Part shown: one piece after another, positions 1-8,936 of the stretch
Position numbering within the stretch: the first letter of the stretch is position 1
Layout of the letters: each line of letters opens with the position of its first letter
NCBI GenBank assembly: GCA_028292435.1
Contig: JAQGMI010000072.1
Location: forward strand, 62,001-126,000
Length of the DNA: 64,000 bases
Reading direction: 5' to 3'
Source of the DNA: Betaproteobacteria bacterium
GTDB taxonomy: Bacteria; Pseudomonadota; Gammaproteobacteria; Burkholderiales; SG8-41
Translations under genes and position numbers: made by a program
The notes under the pieces: model-generated
What the model saw: only the letters and a program-made list of their open reading frames with translations
What the model was told of the DNA's origin: nothing
The model's database searches: none

Positions 1-533
1 AGCCCGCGCAGCGCCTGCCGTTCGGGTTCGCTGACCAGGACCTGGCCTTCCCAGGCTTTTGGATCGTGCACGTCGCATTCTTCCGGCGCCACGTTGAAGT
101 CGCCTACCACGACCAGCCGCTCGTTCGCGGCAAGTTCCTCCGCCAGCCATTGCGTGACGCGGCCGAACCAGTCGAGCTTGTAGCGGTACTTTTCCGATTC
201 CACGCTTTGTCCGTTCGGGACATACAGGCAGACGACGCGTATGCCATCCACTGTCGCTGCGAGCACGCGCTTTTGCGGATCGTCGAAACCGGGAATCGAC
301 GCCTGTGTCGCGGCGGCCGCGCTTTTGCTGAGAATGGCGACGCCGTTGTAGGTTTTCTGTCCGCTGAATTGGACTTGATAGCCGGCGGCTTGAATGTCAT
401 CCACCGGAAACTTCGCGTCTTCGAGCTTGGTTTCCTGCAGGCACAGCACGTCAGGCTGTTGCGCCTTGACCCACTCCAGCACTTGCGGCAGCCGAACCTT
501 GAGCGAATTAACGTTCCAGGTCGCGACCCGCAT
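1..533 (-). CDS. xthA: exodeoxyribonuclease III (AP endonuclease), C-terminus cut by window edge
   Basis: This is the N-terminal part, about 177 residues, of an exonuclease III/AP endonuclease that cleaves DNA at abasic sites in base-excision repair. The reverse strand begins [12 protein letters not shown], followed by a QETK motif whose Glu34 is the expected metal ligand, and later a GDFN motif carrying the active-site Asp and Asn. The ATG at 533 abuts the stop codon of the upstream DUF4124 gene, so the two are probably co-transcribed. The frame stays open to base 1, so the rest of the gene lies outside the window. A second, different family member lies at 59760-60536. Confidence 0.9.
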   Translation of the reverse strand, partial: MRVATWNVNSLKVRLPQVLEWVKAQQPDVLCLQETKLEDAKFPVDDIQAAGYQVQFSGQKTYNGVAILSKSAAAATQASIPGFDDPQKRVLAATVDGIRVVCLYVPNGQSVESEKYRYKLDWFGRVTQWLAEELAANERLVVVGDFNVAPEECDVHDPKAWEGQVLVSEPERQALRG

Positions 534-1070
534 TTATTTGGCGGCCGCTGGCGTGTCGGCGGGCGGCTTTGCGGCAGGTTTGGCGCCGGGCACAACAGCG
601 CTCGGATATCCCGCCGCATCGAGCGCCGTATCGTAATCGGAGGCGAGATAACCTTTGAGCGTTTTTAATTGCCCGACCTGGAGTAACGGCACTTCCAACG
701 CGCCGCCCGCGGCTTTTTTGAAGTCTTCCTGCTCCTGCGCGGTGGCCGGTTTTGCCGGATTTTTATCGGCGTATGGCACGCCCCGCTTGTCGAGATGTGA
801 GCGCGCGCTCTTGCAGGGATCGCCGCAATCGGGCGTCGAATACAAAGTGACGGGAAAGTTTTTTGCTGCAACCTGCACGCTGTAAGGCGCATCGCTCGCC
901 GGCGCCGCTTTATTGTCGCCCAATCTTTTCGGCTCGACCTTCCGGATGTTGGGCGGCGGCGGATACGGCGTGTAGTTGACGGTGCCTTTGTCGTCTACCC
1001 AACGGTACATTTCCGCGCCGTGGGCGACCGCGGCAACGGACATCAGAATTACGGCGATTTTATATTTCAT
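534..1070 (-). CDS. secreted DUF4124 protein with thioredoxin/glutaredoxin-like domain
   Basis: About 178 residues from the ATG at 1070. A signal peptide (MKYKIAVILMSVAAVAHG) is followed by a DUF4124 module (MYRWVDDKGTVNYT). Next comes a glutaredoxin-like segment reading LYSTPDCGDPCKSAR, then EVPLLQVG, which resembles the cis-Pro region of the fold. The tail is Pro/Ala-rich. The cysteine pair is spaced CxxxC rather than the usual CxxC. A GGAGG box lies just upstream of this ATG. A start 30 bases further upstream is possible but would spoil the signal peptide. The family is known, the substrate is not. A periplasmic location is inferred from the signal peptide. Confidence 0.8.
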   Translation of the reverse strand: MKYKIAVILMSVAAVAHGAEMYRWVDDKGTVNYTPYPPPPNIRKVEPKRLGDNKAAPASDAPYSVQVAAKNFPVTLYSTPDCGDPCKSARSHLDKRGVPYADKNPAKPATAQEQEDFKKAAGGALEVPLLQVGQLKTLKGYLASDYDTALDAAGYPSAVVPGAKPAAKPPADTPAAAK

Positions 1071-1141
1071 GATGCGACGCCTCCCTTCACATGACGACAA
1101 CTTTTATAGCACAAGCCCCGTATTCGGGGTAGCGCAGCCGG

Positions 1142-3199
1142 TCACGCAGCGGCCGCGGACGCCATCATGCCATTGTGTCTCAGCAACGCATCAATGCTCG
1201 GCGGACGTCCGCGAAATGCAACGAACGAATCGAGCGCGGGACGGCTGCCACCGACGGCGAGGATTTCATCGCGAAACCGGCGGCCCGTCTCGGCATCAAA
1301 CACGCCGCGCTCTTCGAACAGGCTGAACGCATCGGCGGACAACACTTCGGCCCATTTATAACTGTAATAGCCGGCCGCATAGCCGCCGGCGAAGATGTGC
1401 GAAAAGCTTTGCGCAAATCGATTGAACGGCGGCGGAACGATGACGGCCACCTGCCGGCGCACGTCGTCGAGAAGGCCTTGCACCGACACGCCGCCCGCGG
1501 GATCGAAGTCGAAGTGCAGATGTAAATCAAACAGCGAAAATTCAATCTGCCGTACCATCTGCATACCGCTCTGGAAATTTTTGGCCGCCAGCATTTTGTC
1601 GAACAGCGAGCGCGGCAGCGCCGCACCGTTGTCTATGTGGTGCGTCAGCGGCAACAGCGCGTCCCATTCCCAGCAGAAATTTTCCATGAACTGGCTCGGC
1701 AATTCGACCGCATCCCATTCGACGCCGTTGATGCCAGCGACGCCGAGTTCGTCGACGCGCGTCAGCAAATGATGCAGCCCGTGGCCAAATTCGTGGAACA
1801 GCGTGATGACTTCGTCGTGCGTGAACAGCGCCGGGCGTTTCTTGCCGTCGACTTCGCCGACCGGGGCGGCGAAATTGCAGTTCAAATAGGCGACGGGCGT
1901 CTGGATACCGCTGCCGGTGCGCCGGCGCGTGATCGCATCATCCATCCACGCACCGCCCCGCTTTGACGGCCGTGCGTACAGGTCGAGGTAAAACTGACCG
2001 ACCAGACTTTTCTCGCGATCGCGAATGCTGAAGAAGCGCACGTCGGGATGCCACTTCGGCGCATCGGTCTCCTCGATTGCAACGCCGTAAAGCGTTTCGA
2101 CCACGCGGAACATCCCGGGCAGTACGGTGGTTTCAGGAAAATACTGTTTTACTTCCTGATCCGAAAACGCGTAGCGCGCATTGCGCAATTTTTCCGATGC
2201 ATAGGCGATGTCCCACGCCTGCAAGTCGGCAAGGCCCAGTTCGTCGCGCGCGAATTCCTTGAGTTCAGCCAGATCGCGCGCGGCAAACGGCCGCGCCTTT
2301 GCCGCAAGGTCGCCGAGGAACTTCAGCACCTGCTGCGGCGATTCCGCCATCTTGGGTTCAAGCGAATATTCGGCGAAGCTCGCGAATCCGAGCAGCTGAG
2401 CGAGTTCCTGCCGCAAAGCGACGATTTCGCTGATCAGCGGCGTGTTGTCCCATTCGGGCTTGCCGAATTCGGCAGCGCGGGTCGAATACGCACGATAGAT
2501 GGTCTCGCGCAGCGCACGATCTTCGGCGTACTGCATGACCGGCATGAACGACGGCGCATGCAAGGTAAACTTCCACCCGGATTTTCCGTCTGCCACCGCT
2601 GCTTCGTGGGCGGCCTCAAGCGCGTCGTCCGGAATGCCCGCCAGCGTGGCCTTGGATTCCACCACGTGGGCATAAGCATTCGTCGCATCGAGAATGTTGT
2701 CCGAGAAGCGCGACGTCAGCGCGGAAAGTTTCTCGCGCAATTCCGTAAAACGCTTTTTGCTGTCGGCAGACAAATCGGCGCCGCCGAGCCGGAAATCGCG
2801 TAGTTCATGTTCGATCACCGCGCGCTGCGCCGGTGTCAATTGCGTCATCAGCCCGGACGCGCCGAGTTGCTTGAAGCGCTCGAACAGCTGCTGGTTTTGC
2901 CCGTATTCGGTATAAAACTGAGTGACCTTGGGCAGGTTGGCGTTGTAGACCTCGCGCAGTTCCGGGCTGTTCATGACGGCGTTCAAATGGCCGACCTGGC
3001 CCCATGCGCGGTTCAGCCGTTCAGTCGCATCGTAGAGCGGCGAGACAAAATTCTCCCAAGTGGGGGACGCTGAATCGGCGGCGAGTTTAATGATCGCGGC
3101 CCGGTTGGCGGCAAGCAGTTCATCGACCGCCGGCGTCACGTACTCCGGTTTGAATGCGTCGAAGCGCGGCAGGCCGGATAAATCGAGTAATGGATTCAT
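1142..3199 (-). CDS. prlC: oligopeptidase A (M3 metallopeptidase)
   Basis: A 685-residue M3-family zinc peptidase that in the cytoplasm degrades short peptides, including cleaved signal peptides. The zinc-binding HEFGH sits at residues 469-473 with the third-ligand region downstream, and the length matches E. coli oligopeptidase A. The N-terminus (MNPLLDLSGLPRFD) is typical. No strong ribosome-binding site is visible before the ATG. It follows pyrC' on the same strand after a gap of about 75 bases that contains a 9-bp stem-loop, so it may or may not be read from the pyrimidine operon. Confidence 0.93.
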   Translation of the reverse strand: MNPLLDLSGLPRFDAFKPEYVTPAVDELLAANRAAIIKLAADSASPTWENFVSPLYDATERLNRAWGQVGHLNAVMNSPELREVYNANLPKVTQFYTEYGQNQQLFERFKQLGASGLMTQLTPAQRAVIEHELRDFRLGGADLSADSKKRFTELREKLSALTSRFSDNILDATNAYAHVVESKATLAGIPDDALEAAHEAAVADGKSGWKFTLHAPSFMPVMQYAEDRALRETIYRAYSTRAAEFGKPEWDNTPLISEIVALRQELAQLLGFASFAEYSLEPKMAESPQQVLKFLGDLAAKARPFAARDLAELKEFARDELGLADLQAWDIAYASEKLRNARYAFSDQEVKQYFPETTVLPGMFRVVETLYGVAIEETDAPKWHPDVRFFSIRDREKSLVGQFYLDLYARPSKRGGAWMDDAITRRRTGSGIQTPVAYLNCNFAAPVGEVDGKKRPALFTHDEVITLFHEFGHGLHHLLTRVDELGVAGINGVEWDAVELPSQFMENFCWEWDALLPLTHHIDNGAALPRSLFDKMLAAKNFQSGMQMVRQIEFSLFDLHLHFDFDPAGGVSVQGLLDDVRRQVAVIVPPPFNRFAQSFSHIFAGGYAAGYYSYKWAEVLSADAFSLFEERGVFDAETGRRFRDEILAVGGSRPALDSFVAFRGRPPSIDALLRHNGMMASAAAA

Positions 3200-3234
3200 G
3201 GAAGTAGAAAGCTTTTCAACGAATTGAACGAGAG

Positions 3235-3256
3235 GCGTCCAACGGGGGTTGGACGC
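3235..3256 (-). terminator. 9-bp stem-loop between pyrC' and prlC
   Basis: A perfect 9-bp stem (GCGTCCAAC/GTTGGACGC) closes a 4-base loop just after the pyrC' stop codon and before prlC. No real U-tract follows on either strand, so it is at best a weak intrinsic terminator or an mRNA-stabilising hairpin. Confidence 0.4.
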
Positions 3257-3273
3257 TGTCTTGCGGCCAAGGT

Positions 3274-4563
3274 TCAGCGCGGCGCTTCGGCCGCCTCGTA
3301 CACAATCTGGCCTTCGACCAGCGTGTAGCTGACTTTACCTTTGATTTCGACGCCGGTGTATGGCGTGTTTTTGCCCTGGCTTTTGAGCGCCGCCGCTTCG
3401 ACTTTCCAAAATTTGGCGGGATCAAATATGCAAATGTCCGCGCCCAGGCCGGATTTCAACTGCCCGGCGTTGACGCCCAACACGCGGGCCGGCTCGGTCG
3501 TAATGCGCGCCAATCCATTGATGAGCGGCACGCGCGCTTCATCGATCCACTTCAGCGTGAGCGGCAGCAGCAACTCAAGACCGGTGGCGCCGGTTTCGGC
3601 TTCGGCGAACGGCAACTGCTTGGCGTCTTCGTCGACCGGTGTGTGGTCCGAGCACAGCGCGTCGACCGTGCCGTCGCTCAGCGCGGCACGCAACGCATCA
3701 CGGTCGCGCTGGCTGCGCAGCGGCGGCGTCAGGTTGCAATTCGGATCGAAATAGCCGATGTCCATCTCCGACAGATGCGCATGATGAATGGCGATGTCGC
3801 AAGTGACTTTGAGCCCGCTCGCTTTGGCCTGCCGCACCATCGCTATGCCTTCGGCGCTCGACACGCGGCACAGATGGATGCGCGCGCCGGTTTCTCGCGC
3901 CAGGAGCAGGATCGTCGACAGTGCAATCGTTTCGGCGCACACCGGTATCGCCGCAAGGCCTAAGCGCGTCGCGACCTGGCCGTCGTGGGCGACACCGCCG
4001 CGCGCTAGTCCCGCATCCTGCGGCCGCAGCCACACCGGGAAATCGAATGTCGCCGCATACTGCATCGCGCGCAACAGCAATTGGGTATCGGTGAGCGGCG
4101 CATCGGCGTGCGAGAACGCAACGCAGCCTGCATCGGTCAGCTCCGCCATCTCGGTCAGATGCGTGCCCTTCAAGCCGACCGTCAAAGCGCCGATCGGATA
4201 AACGTGCGCCTGATTAAGATTGCGCGCACGAAACTTGAGCATCTCGACCAGGCCCGGCTCGTCGAGCGGCGGATCGGTATCGGGCGGACAGGCAAGACTC
4301 GTCACGCCGCCTGCCGCCGCGGCCTGCATTTCCGATTCGAGCGTTGCCATGTATTCGAAGCCGGGTTCGCGCAAGCGCACCGCGAGGTCCACCAGCCCGG
4401 GACATACAACGAGCCCGCTGGCGTCGATCGTGCGGTTTGCGGTGAAGCCCGCGGGTGTCGTGCCGATCGCGACGATTTTGCCGGCAGCGATGTAGACGTC
4501 CTGTTTGGCGTCGGTGCCGCTCGCAGGGTCAACCAGGCGGCCGTTCTTGATGTGGATCTTCAT
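3274..4563 (-). CDS. pyrX: dihydroorotase-like non-catalytic subunit of aspartate carbamoyltransferase (PyrC')
   Basis: A 429-residue amidohydrolase-fold protein related to dihydroorotase. Active enzymes have the metal motif HxH before LREPG. Here residues 59-69 read DLAVRLREPGF, so both histidines are replaced (Ala61, Arg63). That is the signature of PyrC', which in Pseudomonas-type systems no longer catalyses dihydroorotase but holds the PyrB catalytic chains in a dodecamer. It follows pyrR-pyrB on the same strand, as expected. The start codon lies 2 bases from an inverted-repeat element and no good Shine-Dalgarno sequence is visible, so translation may be weakened. A working pyrC must be elsewhere. 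Confidence 0.9.
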   Translation of the reverse strand: MKIHIKNGRLVDPASGTDAKQDVYIAAGKIVAIGTTPAGFTANRTIDASGLVVCPGLVDLAVRLREPGFEYMATLESEMQAAAAGGVTSLACPPDTDPPLDEPGLVEMLKFRARNLNQAHVYPIGALTVGLKGTHLTEMAELTDAGCVAFSHADAPLTDTQLLLRAMQYAATFDFPVWLRPQDAGLARGGVAHDGQVATRLGLAAIPVCAETIALSTILLLARETGARIHLCRVSSAEGIAMVRQAKASGLKVTCDIAIHHAHLSEMDIGYFDPNCNLTPPLRSQRDRDALRAALSDGTVDALCSDHTPVDEDAKQLPFAEAETGATGLELLLPLTLKWIDEARVPLINGLARITTEPARVLGVNAGQLKSGLGADICIFDPAKFWKVEAAALKSQGKNTPYTGVEIKGKVSYTLVEGQIVYEAAEAPR

Positions 4564-4565
4564 AA

Positions 4566-4835
4566 AAGAGTGCCTAACTCAACGAAACGCGTGCCGCGCT
4601 GTCACGATTTTGGCTCAGGACTAGGAGAAAGTCTCGCGGCTTAGTCATTCTAAGCAAGGGACCTTTCGACAACGCCATGGGCCAAAACTCGTGCCAGCCC
4701 GAAGGGTTGCAGCCAGAATTGGCGATGGCCGCGTTGCTCGTCTTGGCAATAGAACGACTATTGCCTTCACCGGGCGCCTTGCCCTCACCAATTCTGGCTG
4801 CAACGCACACGTGTTTCGTTGAGTTAGGCACTCTT
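4566..4835. repeat. 270-bp non-coding element with 28-bp terminal inverted repeats, between pyrB and pyrC'
   Basis: The ends 4566-4593 and 4808-4835 are inverted copies matching at 27 of 28 positions. Inside is a second 17-bp perfect inverted repeat (4706-4722 with 4788-4804) enclosing a hairpin at 4745-4765 (GGCAATAG/CTATTGCC). A smaller GCTTAG/CTAAGC hairpin sits at 4639-4655. No credible protein is encoded. The right end overlaps the pyrB stop codon and the left end stops 2 bases from the pyrC' ATG. The structure looks like a miniature inverted-repeat element or a highly folded RNA spacer. No second copy is present in the window, and I see no clear target-site duplication. Confidence 0.7.
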
Positions 4836-5790
4836 AGTTTCCCGCCAGTATGCTCATGACGGCCATGCGGATCGCGATGCCGAACGTCACTTGCGGCAGA
4901 ATGACCGACTGATTGCCGTCGGCCACCGTCGAATCGATTTCGACCCCGCGGTTCATCGGTCCCGGGTGCAGTACGATTGCATCGGCTTTTGCGAGTGCCA
5001 ATTTCTCCGCGGTCAGACCGTAGAACTTGAAGAACTCCTGCGGCGACGGCAGGAATGAACCCTGCATGCGTTCGTTCTGCAGCCGCAACATCATGACGAC
5101 ATCGACGTCTTTCAGCCCCTTCGCCATGTCGTGATAAACGTGTACGCCGAGATTGTCGACGTTCGTCGGCAGCAGCGTTTGCGGCCCGATTACGCGCAGT
5201 TCCGGCACGCCAAGCGTTGTCAGCGCGTGAATCTGCGAGCGCGCAACGCGCGAGTGCAGGATATCGCCGACGATCGCGACTTTGAGCTTGGTGAAATCCT
5301 TCTTGTAGTGCCGGATGGTGAACATGTCGAGCAGGCCCTGCGTCGGATGCGCATGGCGGCCGTCGCCGGCGTTGACGACATGAATATCCTCGCTCACGTG
5401 ACGCGCGATTAAATGCGGCGCGCCGCTCTGGCTGTGACGCACGATGAACATGTCGGCCTGCATCGCGGCGAGATTGGCGACCGTGTCGAGGACCGATTCG
5501 CCTTTGGAAGTCGACGACACGTTGATTGCGAGATTGATCACGTCCGCCGACAGCCGCTTGGCGGCGATTTCGAACGTTGTCCGCGTGCGCGTGGACGGCT
5601 CGAAAAACAAATTGAATATCGCCTTGCCGCGCAACAGTGGCACTTTTTTGACTTCGCGCTGGGTGACGCCGACAAACGATTCTGCAGTATCCAGAATCTG
5701 CCGCAGGATTTCTTTCGGCAGTCCTTCAATCGTCAGCAGGTGATGCAGTTCGCCGTTTTTGTTCAGTTGAGGGTTGCTGGTCAGGAACAT
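4834..5790 (-). CDS. pyrB: aspartate carbamoyltransferase catalytic subunit
   Basis: 318 residues, the standard catalytic-chain length. It condenses carbamoyl phosphate with aspartate in the first committed step of UMP synthesis. The carbamoyl-phosphate loop STRTRTTFE begins at Ser66, and HPTQGLLD and HPGPMNRG motifs follow in the usual order. No PyrI regulatory chain is nearby. Instead the inactive dihydroorotase homologue pyrC' lies downstream, as in the PyrB-PyrC' class. pyrR lies 20 bases upstream on the same strand. The last two bases of the inverted-repeat element overlap the stop codon. Confidence 0.96.
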   Translation of the reverse strand: MFLTSNPQLNKNGELHHLLTIEGLPKEILRQILDTAESFVGVTQREVKKVPLLRGKAIFNLFFEPSTRTRTTFEIAAKRLSADVINLAINVSSTSKGESVLDTVANLAAMQADMFIVRHSQSGAPHLIARHVSEDIHVVNAGDGRHAHPTQGLLDMFTIRHYKKDFTKLKVAIVGDILHSRVARSQIHALTTLGVPELRVIGPQTLLPTNVDNLGVHVYHDMAKGLKDVDVVMMLRLQNERMQGSFLPSPQEFFKFYGLTAEKLALAKADAIVLHPGPMNRGVEIDSTVADGNQSVILPQVTFGIAIRMAVMSILAGN

Positions 5791-5809
5791 CCGTCGCTTT
5801 ACCTTATGA

Positions 5810-6307
5810 TCAGTCGGTGCTGAAGGCGAGGCTTAAGCGCCCCTGCGCATCGCGTTGCAATTCGACGCTTTGTCCGGCCTGGATGGTGGCGCCGACAAAT
5901 TGTGCGGCGATCGGCAATTCGCGCCCGCCGCGATCGACCAGCGAAGCCAGGCGGATGCGCGACGGCCGGCCATAATCGAATAGTTCATTCATTGCCGCAC
6001 GGATCGTGCGGCCGGTGTAAAGGACGTCGTCAACCAGAATCAAGTCGCGGCCTTCGACTTCGAACGGAATGTCGGAGGGTGCGACTTTGCGCTTCAAGCC
6101 CTTATGCTGAAAATCATCGCGGTAAAACGAGACGTCGAGCGTGCCATACGGTACTTCGAGCTTAAGCGCCGCATGTAGCCGCTCAGCGAGCCACGCGCCG
6201 CCGGTGACGATGCCGATCAATCCGGTGTCCGGCGCGACGTGCGGCCGCATGAGCTCGACCAAGGTGTTGACGAGCTGCTCGGCGTCGGGCAACCGTTTCG
6301 CACTCAT
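5810..6307 (-). CDS. pyrR: PyrR: uracil phosphoribosyltransferase / pyrimidine operon regulator homologue
   Basis: 165 residues with the PRPP-binding loop [11 protein letters not shown] at 91-101. PyrR proteins make UMP from uracil and PRPP, and in Gram-positive bacteria bind pyr mRNA to cause attenuation. Its start overlaps the ruvX stop by 4 bases (ATGA) and pyrB follows after 20 bases, so it belongs to the algH-ruvX-pyrR-pyrB operon. I could not identify a PyrR-binding anti-antiterminator, so a regulatory role here is only inferred from family and position. Confidence 0.92.
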   Translation of the reverse strand: MSAKRLPDAEQLVNTLVELMRPHVAPDTGLIGIVTGGAWLAERLHAALKLEVPYGTLDVSFYRDDFQHKGLKRKVAPSDIPFEVEGRDLILVDDVLYTGRTIRAAMNELFDYGRPSRIRLASLVDRGGRELPIAAQFVGATIQAGQSVELQRDAQGRLSLAFSTD

Positions 6308-6813
6308 TGCTGCGCCTGCATCAGATGGCGCTGGCGTGCGCGCTCGTCGAGATAGGCCTGCAGGATGTGAAGAGCGGCGACCTGGTCGATGACCGGCTTG
6401 CGCTTATGGCCGGCGACACCGGCTTCGGCCAGGCTCATGTCGGCGGCGTCTGACGTGAGCCGCTCGTCGACCAATTCAACCGGCAGGTTAAAGCGGCCGC
6501 CCAGTTCGCGCGCGAATTTGCGGGCGAGCCGTGACATCTCGTGCTCGGTGCCGTCGAGATGAAACGGCAGCCCAACCACCAGCAGCGCAGGACGCCACTC
6601 CTGAATGAGTCCGGCGATCGCGGCGTAGCGCGTTTTCTTGTCCGCGGCGCTGATCGTCGTCAAGGGATGCGCGATGCCGACAACGGTATCGCCGACGGCG
6701 GCGCCGATGCGCTGCTCGCCGAAATCGAAGGCGAGAACAGCAGTGCCTTCAAGTGCAGAGTTCCGGCCGCGCGGCGCATCGCTTTGTTGTGCCGGTGGAT
6801 GCGGTTCACGCAC
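6304..6813 (-). CDS. ruvX: RuvX/YqgF-family putative pre-16S rRNA nuclease (Holliday-junction-resolvase fold)
   Basis: An RNase H-fold protein with the hallmark [12 protein letters not shown] near the N-terminus, a conserved [10 protein letters not shown], and DERLTSDAA near the C-terminus. Family members process the 5' end of 16S rRNA. I chose the GTG at 6813, which overlaps the end of algH and gives about 169 residues. That is slightly long for the family, so a later start is possible. An upstream ATG at 6906 would overlap algH by 100 bases and is unlikely. The stop overlaps pyrR by 4 bases. Confidence 0.85.
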   Translation of the reverse strand: MREPHPPAQQSDAPRGRNSALEGTAVLAFDFGEQRIGAAVGDTVVGIAHPLTTISAADKKTRYAAIAGLIQEWRPALLVVGLPFHLDGTEHEMSRLARKFARELGGRFNLPVELVDERLTSDAADMSLAEAGVAGHKRKPVIDQVAALHILQAYLDERARQRHLMQAQQ

Positions 6814-7366
6814 GTCCGGATTGCTCGGACAAGGTTGCGTAATCGACGCCGAGCATCTGCATGGCGCGTGGCAGCCGCTGGGGTGCCGGCAAATCGAATA
6901 TGACATCGTCGCGCGCTTCGACCGTCAGCCACGCGTTTTGCGCGAGTTCGTGCTCGAGCTGGCCGGGCGCCCAGCCGGAATAGCCGAGCGTGACCAGCAT
7001 CTGGCGCGGACCTTCGCCGCGCGCGACGGCCTCGAGAATGTCTTTGGACGTGGTCAAGCTGAGTTCGGCATTGATTGCCAAGGTCGACTGCCAGTCGCCG
7101 GGCGGACCATGCAGCACGAAGCCGCGGTCGGTCTGCACCGGACCGCCATAGTGCACGGACACCTGCGCGCAAAGGTCGGACTCAACCGAAATACTGACCT
7201 GGTCAAGCAATTTGGCGAGCGTCATGTCGAGCGGGCGATTGACCACGAGGCCCAGCGCGCCTTGTTCGTTGTGCTCGCAAATATAGGTGAGAGTCTTGGA
7301 AAAATGCGGGTCCGCCATGTTGGGCATGGCGATCAGGAAGTGGTGCGTGAGATTCACCGATTGCAT
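6806..7366 (-). CDS. algH: YqgE/AlgH family protein (DUF179)
   Basis: 186 residues from [15 protein letters not shown], the conserved start of this family. LGLVVNRPL, a YGGPV segment and [11 protein letters not shown] are diagnostic. The biochemical role is unsettled. The gene was named for an effect on alginate genes in Pseudomonas and is very often paired with ruvX, as here, where the two overlap by 8 bases. An upstream ATG at 7441 would add 25 residues without family similarity, so the internal Met at 7366 is preferred. Confidence 0.88.
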   Translation of the reverse strand: MQSVNLTHHFLIAMPNMADPHFSKTLTYICEHNEQGALGLVVNRPLDMTLAKLLDQVSISVESDLCAQVSVHYGGPVQTDRGFVLHGPPGDWQSTLAINAELSLTTSKDILEAVARGEGPRQMLVTLGYSGWAPGQLEHELAQNAWLTVEARDDVIFDLPAPQRLPRAMQMLGVDYATLSEQSGRA

Positions 7367-7495
7367 TTTTTCGCTATCTTGTCCCGCCTGCCGGGGCCGG
7401 TTAGTCAAGACCGGCGCTATTGTAAACGCGCAGACGCCCATTCACAATCGTTTCCTCGTGTCGGCGCCCGCTGACGCTCTCGAAAATCATCCCGA

Positions 7496-8920
7496 GTGAC
7501 TCACGACGATACGCTGGTGTGGTTCAGGCGTGATTTACGCGCATACGATCACGCGGCACTCTATGCTGCGCTGAGCAAAAGCCCCCGCGTTCACTGTGTG
7601 TTTGTGTTCGACCGCGAGATTCTCGACCCATTGCCAAGTCGCGCGGATCGTCGCGTCGAGTTCATCTGGCATAGCGTGCGTGAGTTGCAGCAGGCGCTCG
7701 TCACGGGGGGCGGCGGTCTGGTTGTTTTGCACGGCCGTGCGCGCGAGGAGATTCCGGCCCTTGCCGCGCGGCTTAAAGTCGATGCCGTGTTCGCGAATCA
7801 CGATTACGAGCCGGCAGCGCTCGAGCGGGACGACGCGGTCTCCCAGGCGCTGGCCGCAGCTGGCACTGCGTTCATCACCTGCAAAGATCAAGTGATATTT
7901 GAAAAATCCGAAATTCTTACGCTGGACGGCCGGCCCTTCAGCATCTTCACGGCGTACAAAAATGCCTGGCTAAAGCGGCTCGATGGCTTCTTTCTCAAGG
8001 CGTATCCGGTCGAAAAATACTTTGACCGGCTGGCGGTGGACGCGGGGCCGTCGATGCCGACGCTTGCAGACATCGGATTCGAACCGACGAATTTGCGCGA
8101 ATTGAAAATCACACCGGGCATGGCCGGCGCGAGCCGGTTGTTTGCCGAATTCAAAAAGCGCATGGCCGATTATCATGAGCGGCGCGATTTTCCGGCAGTG
8201 CGCGGGTCGTCGTACCTGTCAGTGCATCTGCGTTTCGGCACGATATCCATCCGCGCGCTTGCGGCCGAGGCGTGGCACGCCGCGAATCGCGGCGCGGCGG
8301 TCTGGCTGTCCGAGCTCATCTGGCGCGATTTTTATTTCATGATCCTGTATCACCATCCGCGCGTCGTATCGCATGCGTTTCGCCCCGAGTACGACGCGAT
8401 CCGATTTGCGAACAATCCCGATTTATTTCGCGCCTGGTGCGAAGCGCGCACCGGTTACCCGCTGATTGATGCGGCGATGCGGCAGTTGAACACCAGCGGC
8501 TACATGCATAACCGCCTGCGCATGGTGACTGCGTCTTTCCTCGTCAAAGACCTGCAGGTCGATTGGCGCAAGGGCGAGCGATATTTTGCGGAAAAGTTGA
8601 ACGACTACGACTTGGCCGCGAACAATGGCGGCTGGCAATGGGCGGCGTCAACCGGTTGCGATGCGCAGCCCTACTTCCGCATTTTCAATCCGGTGACGCA
8701 GTCGGAAAAGTTCGACGCTGCAGGCAAGTTCATACGCCATTACGTGCCGGAACTCGCCAACTGCGACGATAAATTCATTCATGCGCCCTGGCGCATGGAC
8801 ACGGCGCAGCAGGCGAAGGCCGGCGTCATCATTGGCCGCGATTATCCTGCACCGGCCGTAGACCACGCGGTCGCACGTCAGGTCATGCTCGATCTTTATG
8901 CGCGCGCGAGAGACGGCTGA
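7496..8920 (+). CDS. phrB: deoxyribodipyrimidine photolyase (cryptochrome/photolyase family, class I)
   Basis: 474 residues from a GTG start. The N-terminal antenna-binding alpha/beta domain begins TLVWFRRDLRAYDH. The C-terminal FAD domain contains the WRKGERYFAEKLNDYDLAANNGGWQW region with the flavin-contacting Asn pair at 376-377, followed by SGTCD-type DNA-contact motifs (ASTGCDAQPYFRIFNP). It uses blue light and reduced FAD to split cyclobutane pyrimidine dimers. It converges on trkH with only 16 bases between the stops. Its own promoter would lie in the 130 bases shared with algH, where I see no clear sigma-70 match. Confidence 0.95.
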   Translation: MTHDDTLVWFRRDLRAYDHAALYAALSKSPRVHCVFVFDREILDPLPSRADRRVEFIWHSVRELQQALVTGGGGLVVLHGRAREEIPALAARLKVDAVFANHDYEPAALERDDAVSQALAAAGTAFITCKDQVIFEKSEILTLDGRPFSIFTAYKNAWLKRLDGFFLKAYPVEKYFDRLAVDAGPSMPTLADIGFEPTNLRELKITPGMAGASRLFAEFKKRMADYHERRDFPAVRGSSYLSVHLRFGTISIRALAAEAWHAANRGAAVWLSELIWRDFYFMILYHHPRVVSHAFRPEYDAIRFANNPDLFRAWCEARTGYPLIDAAMRQLNTSGYMHNRLRMVTASFLVKDLQVDWRKGERYFAEKLNDYDLAANNGGWQWAASTGCDAQPYFRIFNPVTQSEKFDAAGKFIRHYVPELANCDDKFIHAPWRMDTAQQAKAGVIIGRDYPAPAVDHAVARQVMLDLYARARDG

Positions 8921-8936
8921 AAAGGATGCCTGACGG

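Noticed and set aside
4574..4831. An 85-residue open frame inside the pyrB-pyrC' element
   Set aside because: It lies wholly within the inverted-repeat structure, resembles no protein I know, and its composition follows the repeats.
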